Shown: in pieces, positions 23,848 to 31,007 of the stretch
How positions within the stretch are numbered: the first letter of the stretch is position 1
How the letters are laid out: every line of letters starts with the position of its first letter
Assembly (NCBI GenBank): GCA_026705345.1
Contig: JAPPAV010000104.1
Location: forward strand, 1 to 35,961
Direction of reading: 5' to 3'
Length of the DNA: 35,961 bases
From: Gammaproteobacteria bacterium
GTDB taxonomy: Bacteria; Pseudomonadota; Gammaproteobacteria; Pseudomonadales; Azotimanducaceae
Position numbers and translations under genes: made by a program
The notes under the pieces: model-generated
Told to the model about the DNA's origin: nothing
Database searches by the model: none
Seen by the model: the letters and a program-made list of their open reading frames with translations, nothing else

Positions 23848-26598
23848 TCAGTCGTCCGCTTGGATGACAACCGTCCCCGCATCGCCGTCCACCTCGAGGA
23901 TCTGACCGCTCTCAACCCGCTGGGTGACGTTGCCGGTGCCGACCACCGCGGGAATGCCGTATTCCCTCGCCACGATCGAGCCGTGGCCGAGGATACCCCC
24001 GATGTCCGTCACGAGCCCGACCGCGTGGGCGAAGAGCTGGGTCCAGGCGGGGGATGTCATCGGGCAGACCAGGATTGATCCGGGCTGCATGCGGTCGAAC
24101 TCCTGGGCATTCATGATCCGGCTTGCCGGCGCGGCGATCGTGCCCGGACTCACCGGGATGCCGCGCAAGGTGTCGCTCGAGTCGTCGTTCTTGAACTGGG
24201 TCTCCTTGAACTTCAGGCCCGGGTTCTCCCGGGCTTCGTCGGGAATCGTGCCGGGTGGGTGCAGGCGTTTGCGCGCCTCCCTGAGTTCCCGGCGCTCTGC
24301 GGTCAGGGCGCGATATTCTGGCATCGCCTTGCCGACCTCCCGCGCGACCAGGGCGGGTTTGATCTCGTCGGTGGTGAGGAAGTAGAGGTCGCTCGGCTCG
24401 CCGAGCGTGCCAACGTCCACCAGCCGTTGCCCCAACTCGGCGGCCATGCGGCGCAGCACGGGCCAGGCCGTGCCGAGTACGAAGCAGGACTCCTCGCGCA
24501 TGGGGTAGTACTGGTAGGCGAACCACATCCGATAGCGGAACTGCCAGTATTCGAACGGTTCCAGCAGTTCGCGTATCTCCGCAAGGGCGTCTTCCCGTTT
24601 GCGCGTCGCCTCCGACTCGTGGTGAGCCGGGTCGTAGTCGGCCCGCTGCACCATGTTCTTGAGGGTCACGAACATGGCCGACGGATCTTCCTGCTGGGTC
24701 GGCTCGCAGAAATCCAGGCTGTAGCCCTGGTGGCCGTAGGTCGCGAGATAGGAGTCGACGGCTGCCAACACCTCGCCGGTGTCGTCGCGTCGCCGGAGGA
24801 CCGCCATCAACCGCCGTGCGGGCGTTGCGATCACCACCTCGTAGAGCGCGGGCGCCGCCTTGATCAGGGTGGCGATCGCGAACATGTCCTCGTTGGCCTG
24901 CATGATTCGGGACTTGAAACCGGACAGGAACTGGCCGCTGGTGAAATGATGATCCGGCAGGGACTCTCTCAAAAAGGCCTGGAGCTGGTCGTCCACCGAT
25001 TTCGCCACGCCGAAGGTGTGTCCGCCGTTGCTGGTCCAGTAGTAGCCCTCCGCATTGGCGAGTTCGGCGATGCCAGAGAGCAGAGCTTGATCGTCGGTGG
25101 CGGCGAGGTCGGCGGCCTCCCATTTCCTGGCCGCGCCTTGAAGCTCGGGCCACGCGCGATCCCAGAAGTCCTTGTGTTGATTGTCGTTGGTGGCGGTCTT
25201 GTTGAACGCGATGTAGGTGGGATTGTCGCTTTCCGGCATGGTGATCGCGTGGGGTAGATTGTCACTGCCGAGCGCGGTTGCCATGGCGTTGAACTCGCCG
25301 CGTTCGTGATCGGAAAGCGTCGCCAGGAACAGTTTCAGGTCGTGGGCTTCCTGGGCCTTGACCTCCGGCTTTCTTGCCTCGTCGTCCCGCCGACGCCTCA
25401 GGTTGGCTCGGAACTCCTCGTCGGTTTTCTCCGTACCGGAGCCGAAGATCTGAAAGGCGAAGCCGTGCAGGGTGGTATACATGGACCTGCCGGTTCTCTT
25501 GCTGACCAGCCCGCCGTGAATATAGAGCTCGTCGAACAGCGGGCAGGTCGGATCCGGGATGTTCTCGACGATTTGCCGACGCACCAGGCCGAAGACCTCG
25601 GCAGGCGCCTGCCACTCCACCTCGATGGGCTGGGGCGGCAGGTTCGTGATTGGCCGCGACTGCAGGAGCCAGAGCTTACCCTCGGCGACAGCCCACTCGA
25701 TGTCCTGGGGCTGGCCGCCGAAGTGCGCCTCCACCCGGGTGGCGAGCCCGGCCAACTCGGTCAGGAGTTCGTCGGGCAGGGACGACGTATCTCGTTCGCC
25801 CGCGTCGACGTCCACCAGGCGGGTTCCCTGGTTGCCGTCGGAGACGATTTTCTGCTCCTTGGTGCCGATCATGGTTTCCTTGGCGGCAAGCGTGGACTTC
25901 TCGACGATGAACGTGTCCGGCGTGACCTGACCGCCCACCACGGCCTCGCCGAGGCCGAAGCTGGCGTTGACGATCATTTCGCGGCGCTCCCCGGTTGCCG
26001 GATTCGCCGTGAACAGGATGCCGGCCACGTCGGCGGGCACCATGATCTGTACCACCACCGCCATGGCCACGGCGTCCGACTCGATGCCCATCTCGTTGCG
26101 GTAGCTGATCGCCTGGGCTGTCCACAGGGAAGCCCAGCAGTTGCGCACGGCTTCGACGAGCGCTTCTCGTCCGCGGACGTTGAGGTAGGTTTCCTGCTGA
26201 CCGGCGAAGGACAGCCCCGGCAGGTCTTCGGCGTTCGCCGACGAGCGCACCGCCACGGCGGGATCGTCACCCGGCAGCGCCTGGTAGGCCGCCCGGAGGT
26301 CGGCTTTGAGCGTGTCGGACAGCTCGCAGCCGGTGATGAGCGCCCGGATCGATCGCGACGCCGACTCGAAGGACGCGCGAGAATCAACAATCTCCGGGCG
26401 GGCGAGCTCGAGGATGCGCGAACCGAGTCCGTTGGTGGCTACGAAGTCCCGGTAGGCGGCCGTCGCCAACAGGAAGCCTGTCGGCACGTCGAACCCCGCC
26501 CGGGTCATCTGGGCGAGGGAACGGCCCTTGCCGCCGACGGCTTCCAAGGCGTCGTTGGCGGTGTCGATCGGAGTGATGACGGCAGGGTTGTCTGACAT
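23848..26598 (-). CDS. PEP-synthase-like dikinase with rifampin-phosphotransferase architecture
   Basis: A 916-residue protein. Residues 1-340 are a PPDK-type ATP-grasp domain (VGGKGRSLAQM; AVRSSANAEDLPGLSFAGQQETYLNV; VAMAVVVQIMVPADVAGILFTANP; DIEWAVAEGKLWLLQSRPI). A long central region with Trp-, Tyr- and Glu-rich helices follows. The phosphohistidine domain is at the extreme C-terminus, His872 in GHGSIVAREYGIPAVVG. Real PpsA and PPDK have a PEP/pyruvate barrel after the histidine domain; it is absent here. The order ATP-grasp, substrate domain, His domain is that of rifampin phosphotransferase and related enzymes that move the beta-phosphate of ATP to a third substrate. That substrate is unknown. 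The start follows AAGAAG-like ribosome site sequence. Confidence 0.88.
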   Translation of the reverse strand: MSDNPAVITPIDTANDALEAVGGKGRSLAQMTRAGFDVPTGFLLATAAYRDFVATNGLGSRILELARPEIVDSRASFESASRSIRALITGCELSDTLKADLRAAYQALPGDDPAVAVRSSANAEDLPGLSFAGQQETYLNVRGREALVEAVRNCWASLWTAQAISYRNEMGIESDAVAMAVVVQIMVPADVAGILFTANPATGERREMIVNASFGLGEAVVGGQVTPDTFIVEKSTLAAKETMIGTKEQKIVSDGNQGTRLVDVDAGERDTSSLPDELLTELAGLATRVEAHFGGQPQDIEWAVAEGKLWLLQSRPITNLPPQPIEVEWQAPAEVFGLVRRQIVENIPDPTCPLFDELYIHGGLVSKRTGRSMYTTLHGFAFQIFGSGTEKTDEEFRANLRRRRDDEARKPEVKAQEAHDLKLFLATLSDHERGEFNAMATALGSDNLPHAITMPESDNPTYIAFNKTATNDNQHKDFWDRAWPELQGAARKWEAADLAATDDQALLSGIAELANAEGYYWTSNGGHTFGVAKSVDDQLQAFLRESLPDHHFTSGQFLSGFKSRIMQANEDMFAIATLIKAAPALYEVVIATPARRLMAVLRRRDDTGEVLAAVDSYLATYGHQGYSLDFCEPTQQEDPSAMFVTLKNMVQRADYDPAHHESEATRKREDALAEIRELLEPFEYWQFRYRMWFAYQYYPMREESCFVLGTAWPVLRRMAAELGQRLVDVGTLGEPSDLYFLTTDEIKPALVAREVGKAMPEYRALTAERRELREARKRLHPPGTIPDEARENPGLKFKETQFKNDDSSDTLRGIPVSPGTIAAPASRIMNAQEFDRMQPGSILVCPMTSPAWTQLFAHAVGLVTDIGGILGHGSIVAREYGIPAVVGTGNVTQRVESGQILEVDGDAGTVVIQADD

Positions 26599-26679
26599 TG
26601 AAGAAGTCCTTGCTCGGTGTTGTTCGACCTGACGGACGTCCTCTGTGCTCGATTTCACCCGACGTAGACCTGACAAGGA

Positions 26680-26688
26680 ATCGTATCA
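26680..26688 (-). promoter_or_regulatory. Candidate extended -10 for the dikinase gene
   Basis: On the reverse strand, TG, one base, TACGAT (26688-26680) lies about 80 nt before the dikinase ATG. No good -35 is visible. The 222-nt gap is shared with the divergent sulfatase gene. The 8-mer GACCTGAC occurs twice in it (26626-26633 and 26667-26674), possibly by chance. Confidence 0.35.
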
Positions 26689-26820
26689 GACCGCGACTGC
26701 GATCCAACCGACCCGAGCCCTCGGCTCCCCGCGAAGTCGGCGGCGACGCACGGGGTCCGTGGTAGAGTTGGCCGCCAACACGGTACGAGCGTGTCGTGCC
26801 GTCACGGGAGGTAGATCGCG

Positions 26821-28188
26821 GTGTCCAACGTCATCGTCTTCATGTCCGACGAGCACAACCCGCGCTACTCGTCGCCCTACGGCCATCCCTTCGTCGACAC
26901 CCCGAACATGCAGTGGCTGGCCGACAACGGCACGGTCTTCGAGTACGCCTACTGCCCGTCGCCGCTGTGCGTGCCGAGCCGCTCGGCGTTCCTGACCGGC
27001 AAGCGTGTCCATGCGGTCGGGGCCTACGGCAACAACCGGTTGGGCATCCCGCCGGAAACCCACGGCCTCGGGGCGGTGCTCGGCGATCAAGGCGTACACA
27101 CCGTGTTCATCGGCAAGGTCCATGCCTACCGGCCGGTGGCGGAGCTCGGTTTCTCGGAGACGATCGAAGCGCACGACCTGGGCTGGGGTTTCGACAAGGG
27201 GCAGCGGCGGCGGCCGGTTGCGGTGCGCGAAGGCGCGTCGGCACGTTTCGAGCAGTACGGTCCCCATGATCCGCCGTGGAAAAACGATGTGGTGTACATG
27301 GACGCCGCCGTCGACTGGCTGCTGACCCGCGCACCCCTCGTCCAAGGACCGTGGGTCCTCTACGTCAACCTCGTGAAGCCCCACTTCCCCCACTTCTGCA
27401 CCGACGAACTATGGGACAAGTACCGCGATCACGGGGATTTGCCGGAGCACGGCATCGAGGCGCAGACCGCGCAGCATCCCTACGCGGGCGACCTGCGCAG
27501 ACACTTCGAACTCGACGGCATCGAGGAGCACGATATCCGCGGGCTGCGCCGGGGCTACTACGCCTGCGTGACCTTCATCGACGAGCAACTCGGACGGCTG
27601 CTGTCCGCCCTGGTGGAAGCGGATCTGGCGAGCACCACGAACCTGGTCTACACCTCGGATCACGGCGAGATGCTCGGCAAGTTCGGGCTGTGGTGGAAAT
27701 GCAACCTGCTGGAGGACGCTTCTCGGATCCCGTGCATCGCGGCGGGTCCCCACTTCGAGTCCGGCACGCGGGTGGCGACGCCCGTCGATCTTCACGACTT
27801 ACAGGCCAGCGTGTTCTCGCTGACGGGTTCCGAACATCCGGAGCCCTGGCATGGCGTTCCCTTGGAACAGCTGCCGATAGAAGACCCTGATCGGGTCGTC
27901 TTCTCCGAGTACCACGGCCACGGCACCCGGGCCGGTTCGTTCATGGTCCGCCGCGGCGACTGGAAGCTGATCCACAACATCGCGGCCGAAGACCAGCTAT
28001 TCGATCTCGGCAACGACCCGGAGGAACTCGACAACCTTTGTAAGGCGTGCCCGGCAGAGGCCGAGGATCTCGCGGGAGCCTTGGCGGGCATCTGCGAACC
28101 GGCTGTCGAGGACCGCGACGCGGAAGCTTTTTGGGAGATGCAGGTACGGCTCAACGCCGAGGAGGCAGCCAGGTCGGGCGCGGGCTAG
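26821..28188 (+). CDS. Type I sulfatase (formylglycine-dependent)
   Basis: A 455-residue sulfatase or phosphonate-hydrolase-like member of the alkaline phosphatase superfamily. The modification motif C-V-P-S-R (residues 50-54) provides Cys50, converted to formylglycine in active enzymes. The metal-binding N-terminus is VIVFMSDEHNP, where the usual DDQ is replaced by DEH. YTSDHGEMLGK holds the second metal-binding Asp-His pair. No signal peptide is present, so it is probably cytoplasmic, as for choline-sulfatase-like enzymes. The GTG start has GGGAGG 9 nt upstream. The substrate is not defined. The formylglycine-generating enzyme gene is not in the window. Confidence 0.9.
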   Translation: MSNVIVFMSDEHNPRYSSPYGHPFVDTPNMQWLADNGTVFEYAYCPSPLCVPSRSAFLTGKRVHAVGAYGNNRLGIPPETHGLGAVLGDQGVHTVFIGKVHAYRPVAELGFSETIEAHDLGWGFDKGQRRRPVAVREGASARFEQYGPHDPPWKNDVVYMDAAVDWLLTRAPLVQGPWVLYVNLVKPHFPHFCTDELWDKYRDHGDLPEHGIEAQTAQHPYAGDLRRHFELDGIEEHDIRGLRRGYYACVTFIDEQLGRLLSALVEADLASTTNLVYTSDHGEMLGKFGLWWKCNLLEDASRIPCIAAGPHFESGTRVATPVDLHDLQASVFSLTGSEHPEPWHGVPLEQLPIEDPDRVVFSEYHGHGTRAGSFMVRRGDWKLIHNIAAEDQLFDLGNDPEELDNLCKACPAEAEDLAGALAGICEPAVEDRDAEAFWEMQVRLNAEEAARSGAG

Positions 28189-28238
28189 CGTGCTTGGGCA
28201 GGGCGCAACTCTACATTTGGACAAAGTTTGGGCGATCC

Positions 28239-28507
28239 CGTAGCGCCCCATAGCCGGGTCGGCCGCATCCGAAGGACGCGCCTTCGCCCTTCGCTGTGCG
28301 CCGACTCCGCCTCCGGCCCAGCCACGCCGACCTCCCATGGAACCAACGCCACGGTCGCAAGCTCCCTTTGGCGTTTGTTCCATGCAAGCGGCGAGGCTAT
28401 CGCGCCCGCTAGGGCGCGCCCTCGCCCGTTGTTCCACGGTGCCGTACGAACGGCGCGGGACGGGACAAGCCCGTCCCCTACGGCTCGTGGCTTGCCGCGA
28501 TAGCTAC
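28239..28507. repeat. Composite repeat copy A: 150-bp module plus hairpin element
   Basis: This fills the 315-nt gap between two convergent sulfatase genes. The 150-bp module (28239-28388) begins CGTAGCGCCCC and ends CCATGCAAG. It includes a long hairpin whose 16-bp arms (28336-28351 and 28369-28384) pair with one mismatch. Then come a nested hairpin with outer arms GGCGAGG/CCTCGCC (28390-28396, 28420-28426) and inner arms CGCGCCC/GGGCGCG, a perfect GGGACGGG/ACAAG/CCCGTCCC hairpin (28457-28477) and CTAC. The right edge reaches a further CTAC at 28504-28507, which overlaps the stop codon of the reverse-strand sulfatase. The 50 bases before 28239 show nothing recognisable. Confidence 0.8.
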
Positions 28508-29952
28508 TCCCAAGGCCGCCGGTAGGCGAACGCCCCCTCTTTCGTCGCGTAGTCCAGTTGACCGTGTCCGGTGACGGGTAACTTCGAACCGTCGAACTTC
28601 GGATCCACGTAGCTCGCGAACCAGTCGTCGAGTTCCCGGCGCAACGACCGTATGCGGTCGCCTTGGCCGGACCGGCTGAACAGGTTGACCCGTTCCTCCG
28701 GATCGTCAGCCACGCTGTAGAGTTCGTGGGGTCCGGCGGGGTAGCGCCAGACGAGCTTCCATTCACGCGAACGGATCATCCGCACGGGCCCGTACTCGTC
28801 GAATACATAGATGCTCTTGCGTTCGTTGATCGACCGGCCGCCCAGCAGCGGCGCGAAGGACCGTCCCGGCAGTCCGTCGGGTACCCGGTCCGCCACGTCG
28901 AGGTATTCCAGGAGCGTCGGCAGCCAGTCGTACTGGCTCAGGAGGTCGGTGTTCACCCGGCCTGCGGGCACATGTCCGGGCCGGCGAATCAGGCAGGGGA
29001 CCTTGACGCTGGTGTCGAACATGTTCTGCGGCCAGGTCGCGTTGCCCTTTCCGAACAAGCCGTGGTGACCCATGTTCATGCCGTTGTCGCTCATGAAGAC
29101 GACGAGCGTGTTGTCCGCGAGACGCTGTTCGTCGAGCCGATCCAGGAGTCGGCCGACGTTGCGGTCCATGCCCTCGATGGCCGCAAAGTAGCCGGCCAGG
29201 TTTCGTTTCCGCTCAGGTGCGTCGACAGGCAGCGCGTAGAAACCGATCGGTAACGTCTCGCCCACGGCGGGCGTCGACTCGAACGGACAGTTGGCGTAGT
29301 AGTCGTCCCACAATGTTGCCGGATGGTGTTCGCGTTCCCACGGCCGATGCGGTGCCGTGTAGTGGACGGCGAGGCAGAAAGGGCGATCCGTGGCGATGCT
29401 GTCGTCGAGGAACCGAAGCGCGTTGTCCGTGAACACCTCGGATGCGTAGCTGCCTTCATGCTTGGTGAGTTCGCCGCCCTCCACCACCGGCACGGTGTAG
29501 TAGTTGGTCGCGCCGTAGGGCATCGGATTCCACGTTTCGAACCCCGCGCGTGGCGTCAGGCCGTCGCCCAGGTGCCACTTGCCGGACAGGCAGGTGTCGT
29601 AGCCGAGACCGGTGAGTATCTCGGCGTACGTCGACATGCCGGCGAGGAACGCAACGCGATCCGCGGGAACCTGACGGGCATGTCCTCTGGACGACAGGGT
29701 GTCTGTCTGAAAATGCAGGTAATCGTGCACCCCGTGCTGGGACGGGATGCGCCCGGTCAGGATCGACGCTCGGGCGGGCGAACAAACCGGCGAGGTGCAG
29801 AAGAAACTGTCGAACCGGATGCCTTCCCGCGCGAGGCGGTCGAGATTCGGCGAGCGGATCTCCGTGTTGCCCGCGCAGCCCATCGCCCACGCGCCCTGGT
29901 CGTCGGTCAGGACGAACAGAACGTTGGGGCGGTGCGGATCGCGGCTGGCCAT
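28504..29952 (-). CDS. Type I sulfatase, arylsulfatase-like
   Basis: A 482-residue sulfatase. NVLFVLTDDQG (residues 10-20) gives the metal-binding Asp17 and Asp18, and C-S-P-A-R (57-61) holds the formylglycine precursor Cys57. LSGKWHLGDG is the conserved Lys-His substrate block, and FMSDNGMNMGHHG supplies the other metal ligands. The C-terminus (VRMIRSREWKLVWRY...ELYSVADDPEERVNLF) is the standard sulfatase C-terminal domain. No signal peptide is evident. The ATG overlaps the TAA stop of the membrane PH-domain gene by one base (TAATG), so the two are likely coupled. The TAG stop lies in a GTAG at the edge of the repeat. Confidence 0.92.
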   Translation of the reverse strand: MASRDPHRPNVLFVLTDDQGAWAMGCAGNTEIRSPNLDRLAREGIRFDSFFCTSPVCSPARASILTGRIPSQHGVHDYLHFQTDTLSSRGHARQVPADRVAFLAGMSTYAEILTGLGYDTCLSGKWHLGDGLTPRAGFETWNPMPYGATNYYTVPVVEGGELTKHEGSYASEVFTDNALRFLDDSIATDRPFCLAVHYTAPHRPWEREHHPATLWDDYYANCPFESTPAVGETLPIGFYALPVDAPERKRNLAGYFAAIEGMDRNVGRLLDRLDEQRLADNTLVVFMSDNGMNMGHHGLFGKGNATWPQNMFDTSVKVPCLIRRPGHVPAGRVNTDLLSQYDWLPTLLEYLDVADRVPDGLPGRSFAPLLGGRSINERKSIYVFDEYGPVRMIRSREWKLVWRYPAGPHELYSVADDPEERVNLFSRSGQGDRIRSLRRELDDWFASYVDPKFDGSKLPVTGHGQLDYATKEGAFAYRRPWE

Positions 29953-30419
29953 TACTTGGTGTCGATTTGGCGGCCCAGCGCGGCTAGGAAGTTCTCCTCG
30001 TCTCTAGGCGATACGAAGATCCGGAACTCGGCGTGCTTGATCAGTATGCGTTTGCTACTCAAGGCGAAGTCCTCGCCGTCTTCGATCGGATAGGACCAAC
30101 GGGGCCATGGCTTGATGGCCGTGATGTCAGCCAGGTCGATGTGCTTGCGACGAAAGAGTTTCGAGACCGTCAACGTTCCGTTGCGAAAGCGGTAGGTTGT
30201 TCCCGCCAGTAGCCAAATGGGCATTGCGACGGCAAGAATCAGCACGGCGGTCGCGATCAAGCTGTGCCTGGAGCTGGTCATCAGCAAAAGGATCATCGCG
30301 GTGCCGGATAGGGAGCAGCCCAGCGTTCGGACGCAGGCGGGCCAACCGACCGCGGATCGAAAAACCCGCCTCGGCACGTCGCCGGGGCTTGTCGGTTTGC
30401 GCGGGCGTTGGTCTGCCAT
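29952..30419 (-). CDS. Membrane-anchored bacterial PH domain protein (bPH_4/DUF1200-like)
   Basis: A 155-residue protein. Two hydrophobic stretches (about residues 38-49 and 53-73) precede a small beta-rich domain at 74-149. TTYRFRNGTLTVSKLFRRKHIDLADITAIKP, then SSKRILIKHAEFRIFVSPRDEENFLAAL, matches the bPH_4 pattern closely, including the terminal SPRDEENFLAAL. Function is unknown for the family; the PH-like domain faces the cytoplasm in the usual topology. The start at 30419 was chosen over an in-frame start at 30515. Its stop overlaps the sulfatase start, so the pair forms a small operon. Confidence 0.78.
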   Translation of the reverse strand: MADQRPRKPTSPGDVPRRVFRSAVGWPACVRTLGCSLSGTAMILLLMTSSRHSLIATAVLILAVAMPIWLLAGTTYRFRNGTLTVSKLFRRKHIDLADITAIKPWPRWSYPIEDGEDFALSSKRILIKHAEFRIFVSPRDEENFLAALGRQIDTK

Positions 30420-30526
30420 CGGCCGGACTGCAATCGGGAGCCTTGGCCTCTTGTACGCCAAGCGTGCCGAACTGGCAAGGAACGGACTTCCTCGATGCCG
30501 GCCTGATGCACACATCTGTACGGGAG

Positions 30527-30535
30527 TGCTATGGT
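30527..30535 (+). promoter_or_regulatory. Weak candidate extended -10 before vsr
   Basis: TG, one base, TATGGT (30527-30535) lies about 32 nt before the vsr ATG at 30567. No -35 is obvious. The 147-nt divergent gap otherwise shows nothing clear, and the ribosome site of vsr is poor. Confidence 0.25.
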
Positions 30536-30566
30536 CCCTTCGTCGTTGTGGATACGACGGCGATCA

Positions 30567-30995
30567 ATGGCCGACACCCTTACACCCGCGCAGCGAAGCG
30601 CCCTGATGTCCCGCATCCGGGGCGTGGACACCAAGCCGGAACTCGCCGTGCGACGTGTCCTTCACGCCCGGGGCTACCGCTACCGCGTCCACCTGCGCGG
30701 ATTGCCGGGACGGCCGGACGTGGTGTTCACGAAGCGGCGGATCGCGGTGTTCGTGCATGGCTGCTTCTGGCATCGCCACGGCTGCGCGAAGACGTCCGAC
30801 CCGAAGTCGCGCGTCGAGTACTGGCAGAGGAAGTTCGAATCCAACGTCGAGCGCGACCGCCGCAACCAGGAGCAGTTGGTCCGGGACGGCTGGCGGGTCT
30901 TCGTTGCCTGGGAATGCGAAGTGGAGAAGGACGACACGCTCATCGCGCGGCTCGCGGATTTCCTCGGGCCGCCGCGGCTGCCCGAATCTGCCTGA
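30567..30995 (+). CDS. vsr: Very short patch repair (Vsr) T:G mismatch endonuclease
   Basis: A 142-residue endonuclease that nicks 5' of a mismatched T arising from deamination of 5-methylcytosine. The conserved positions coincide with E. coli Vsr numbering: Asp51 (GRPDVVF), His64 and His69 (FVHGCFWHRHGC) for catalysis, and Cys66, His71, Cys73 and Cys117 (VAWECEVE) for zinc. The ATG at 30567 gives MADTLTPAQRSALMSRIRG, the family N-terminus. In most genomes vsr sits beside a dcm-type cytosine-5 methyltransferase; none is near here. It ends 12 nt before the thiamine-diphosphate enzyme gene. Confidence 0.95.
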   Translation: MADTLTPAQRSALMSRIRGVDTKPELAVRRVLHARGYRYRVHLRGLPGRPDVVFTKRRIAVFVHGCFWHRHGCAKTSDPKSRVEYWQRKFESNVERDRRNQEQLVRDGWRVFVAWECEVEKDDTLIARLADFLGPPRLPESA

Positions 30996-31007
30996 CGGGA
31001 TCGTCCG

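Noticed and set aside
23848-26598. Ordinary phosphoenolpyruvate synthase (ppsA)
   Set aside because: The phosphohistidine domain is at the C-terminus and the PEP/pyruvate barrel is missing, which is the Rph-type order.
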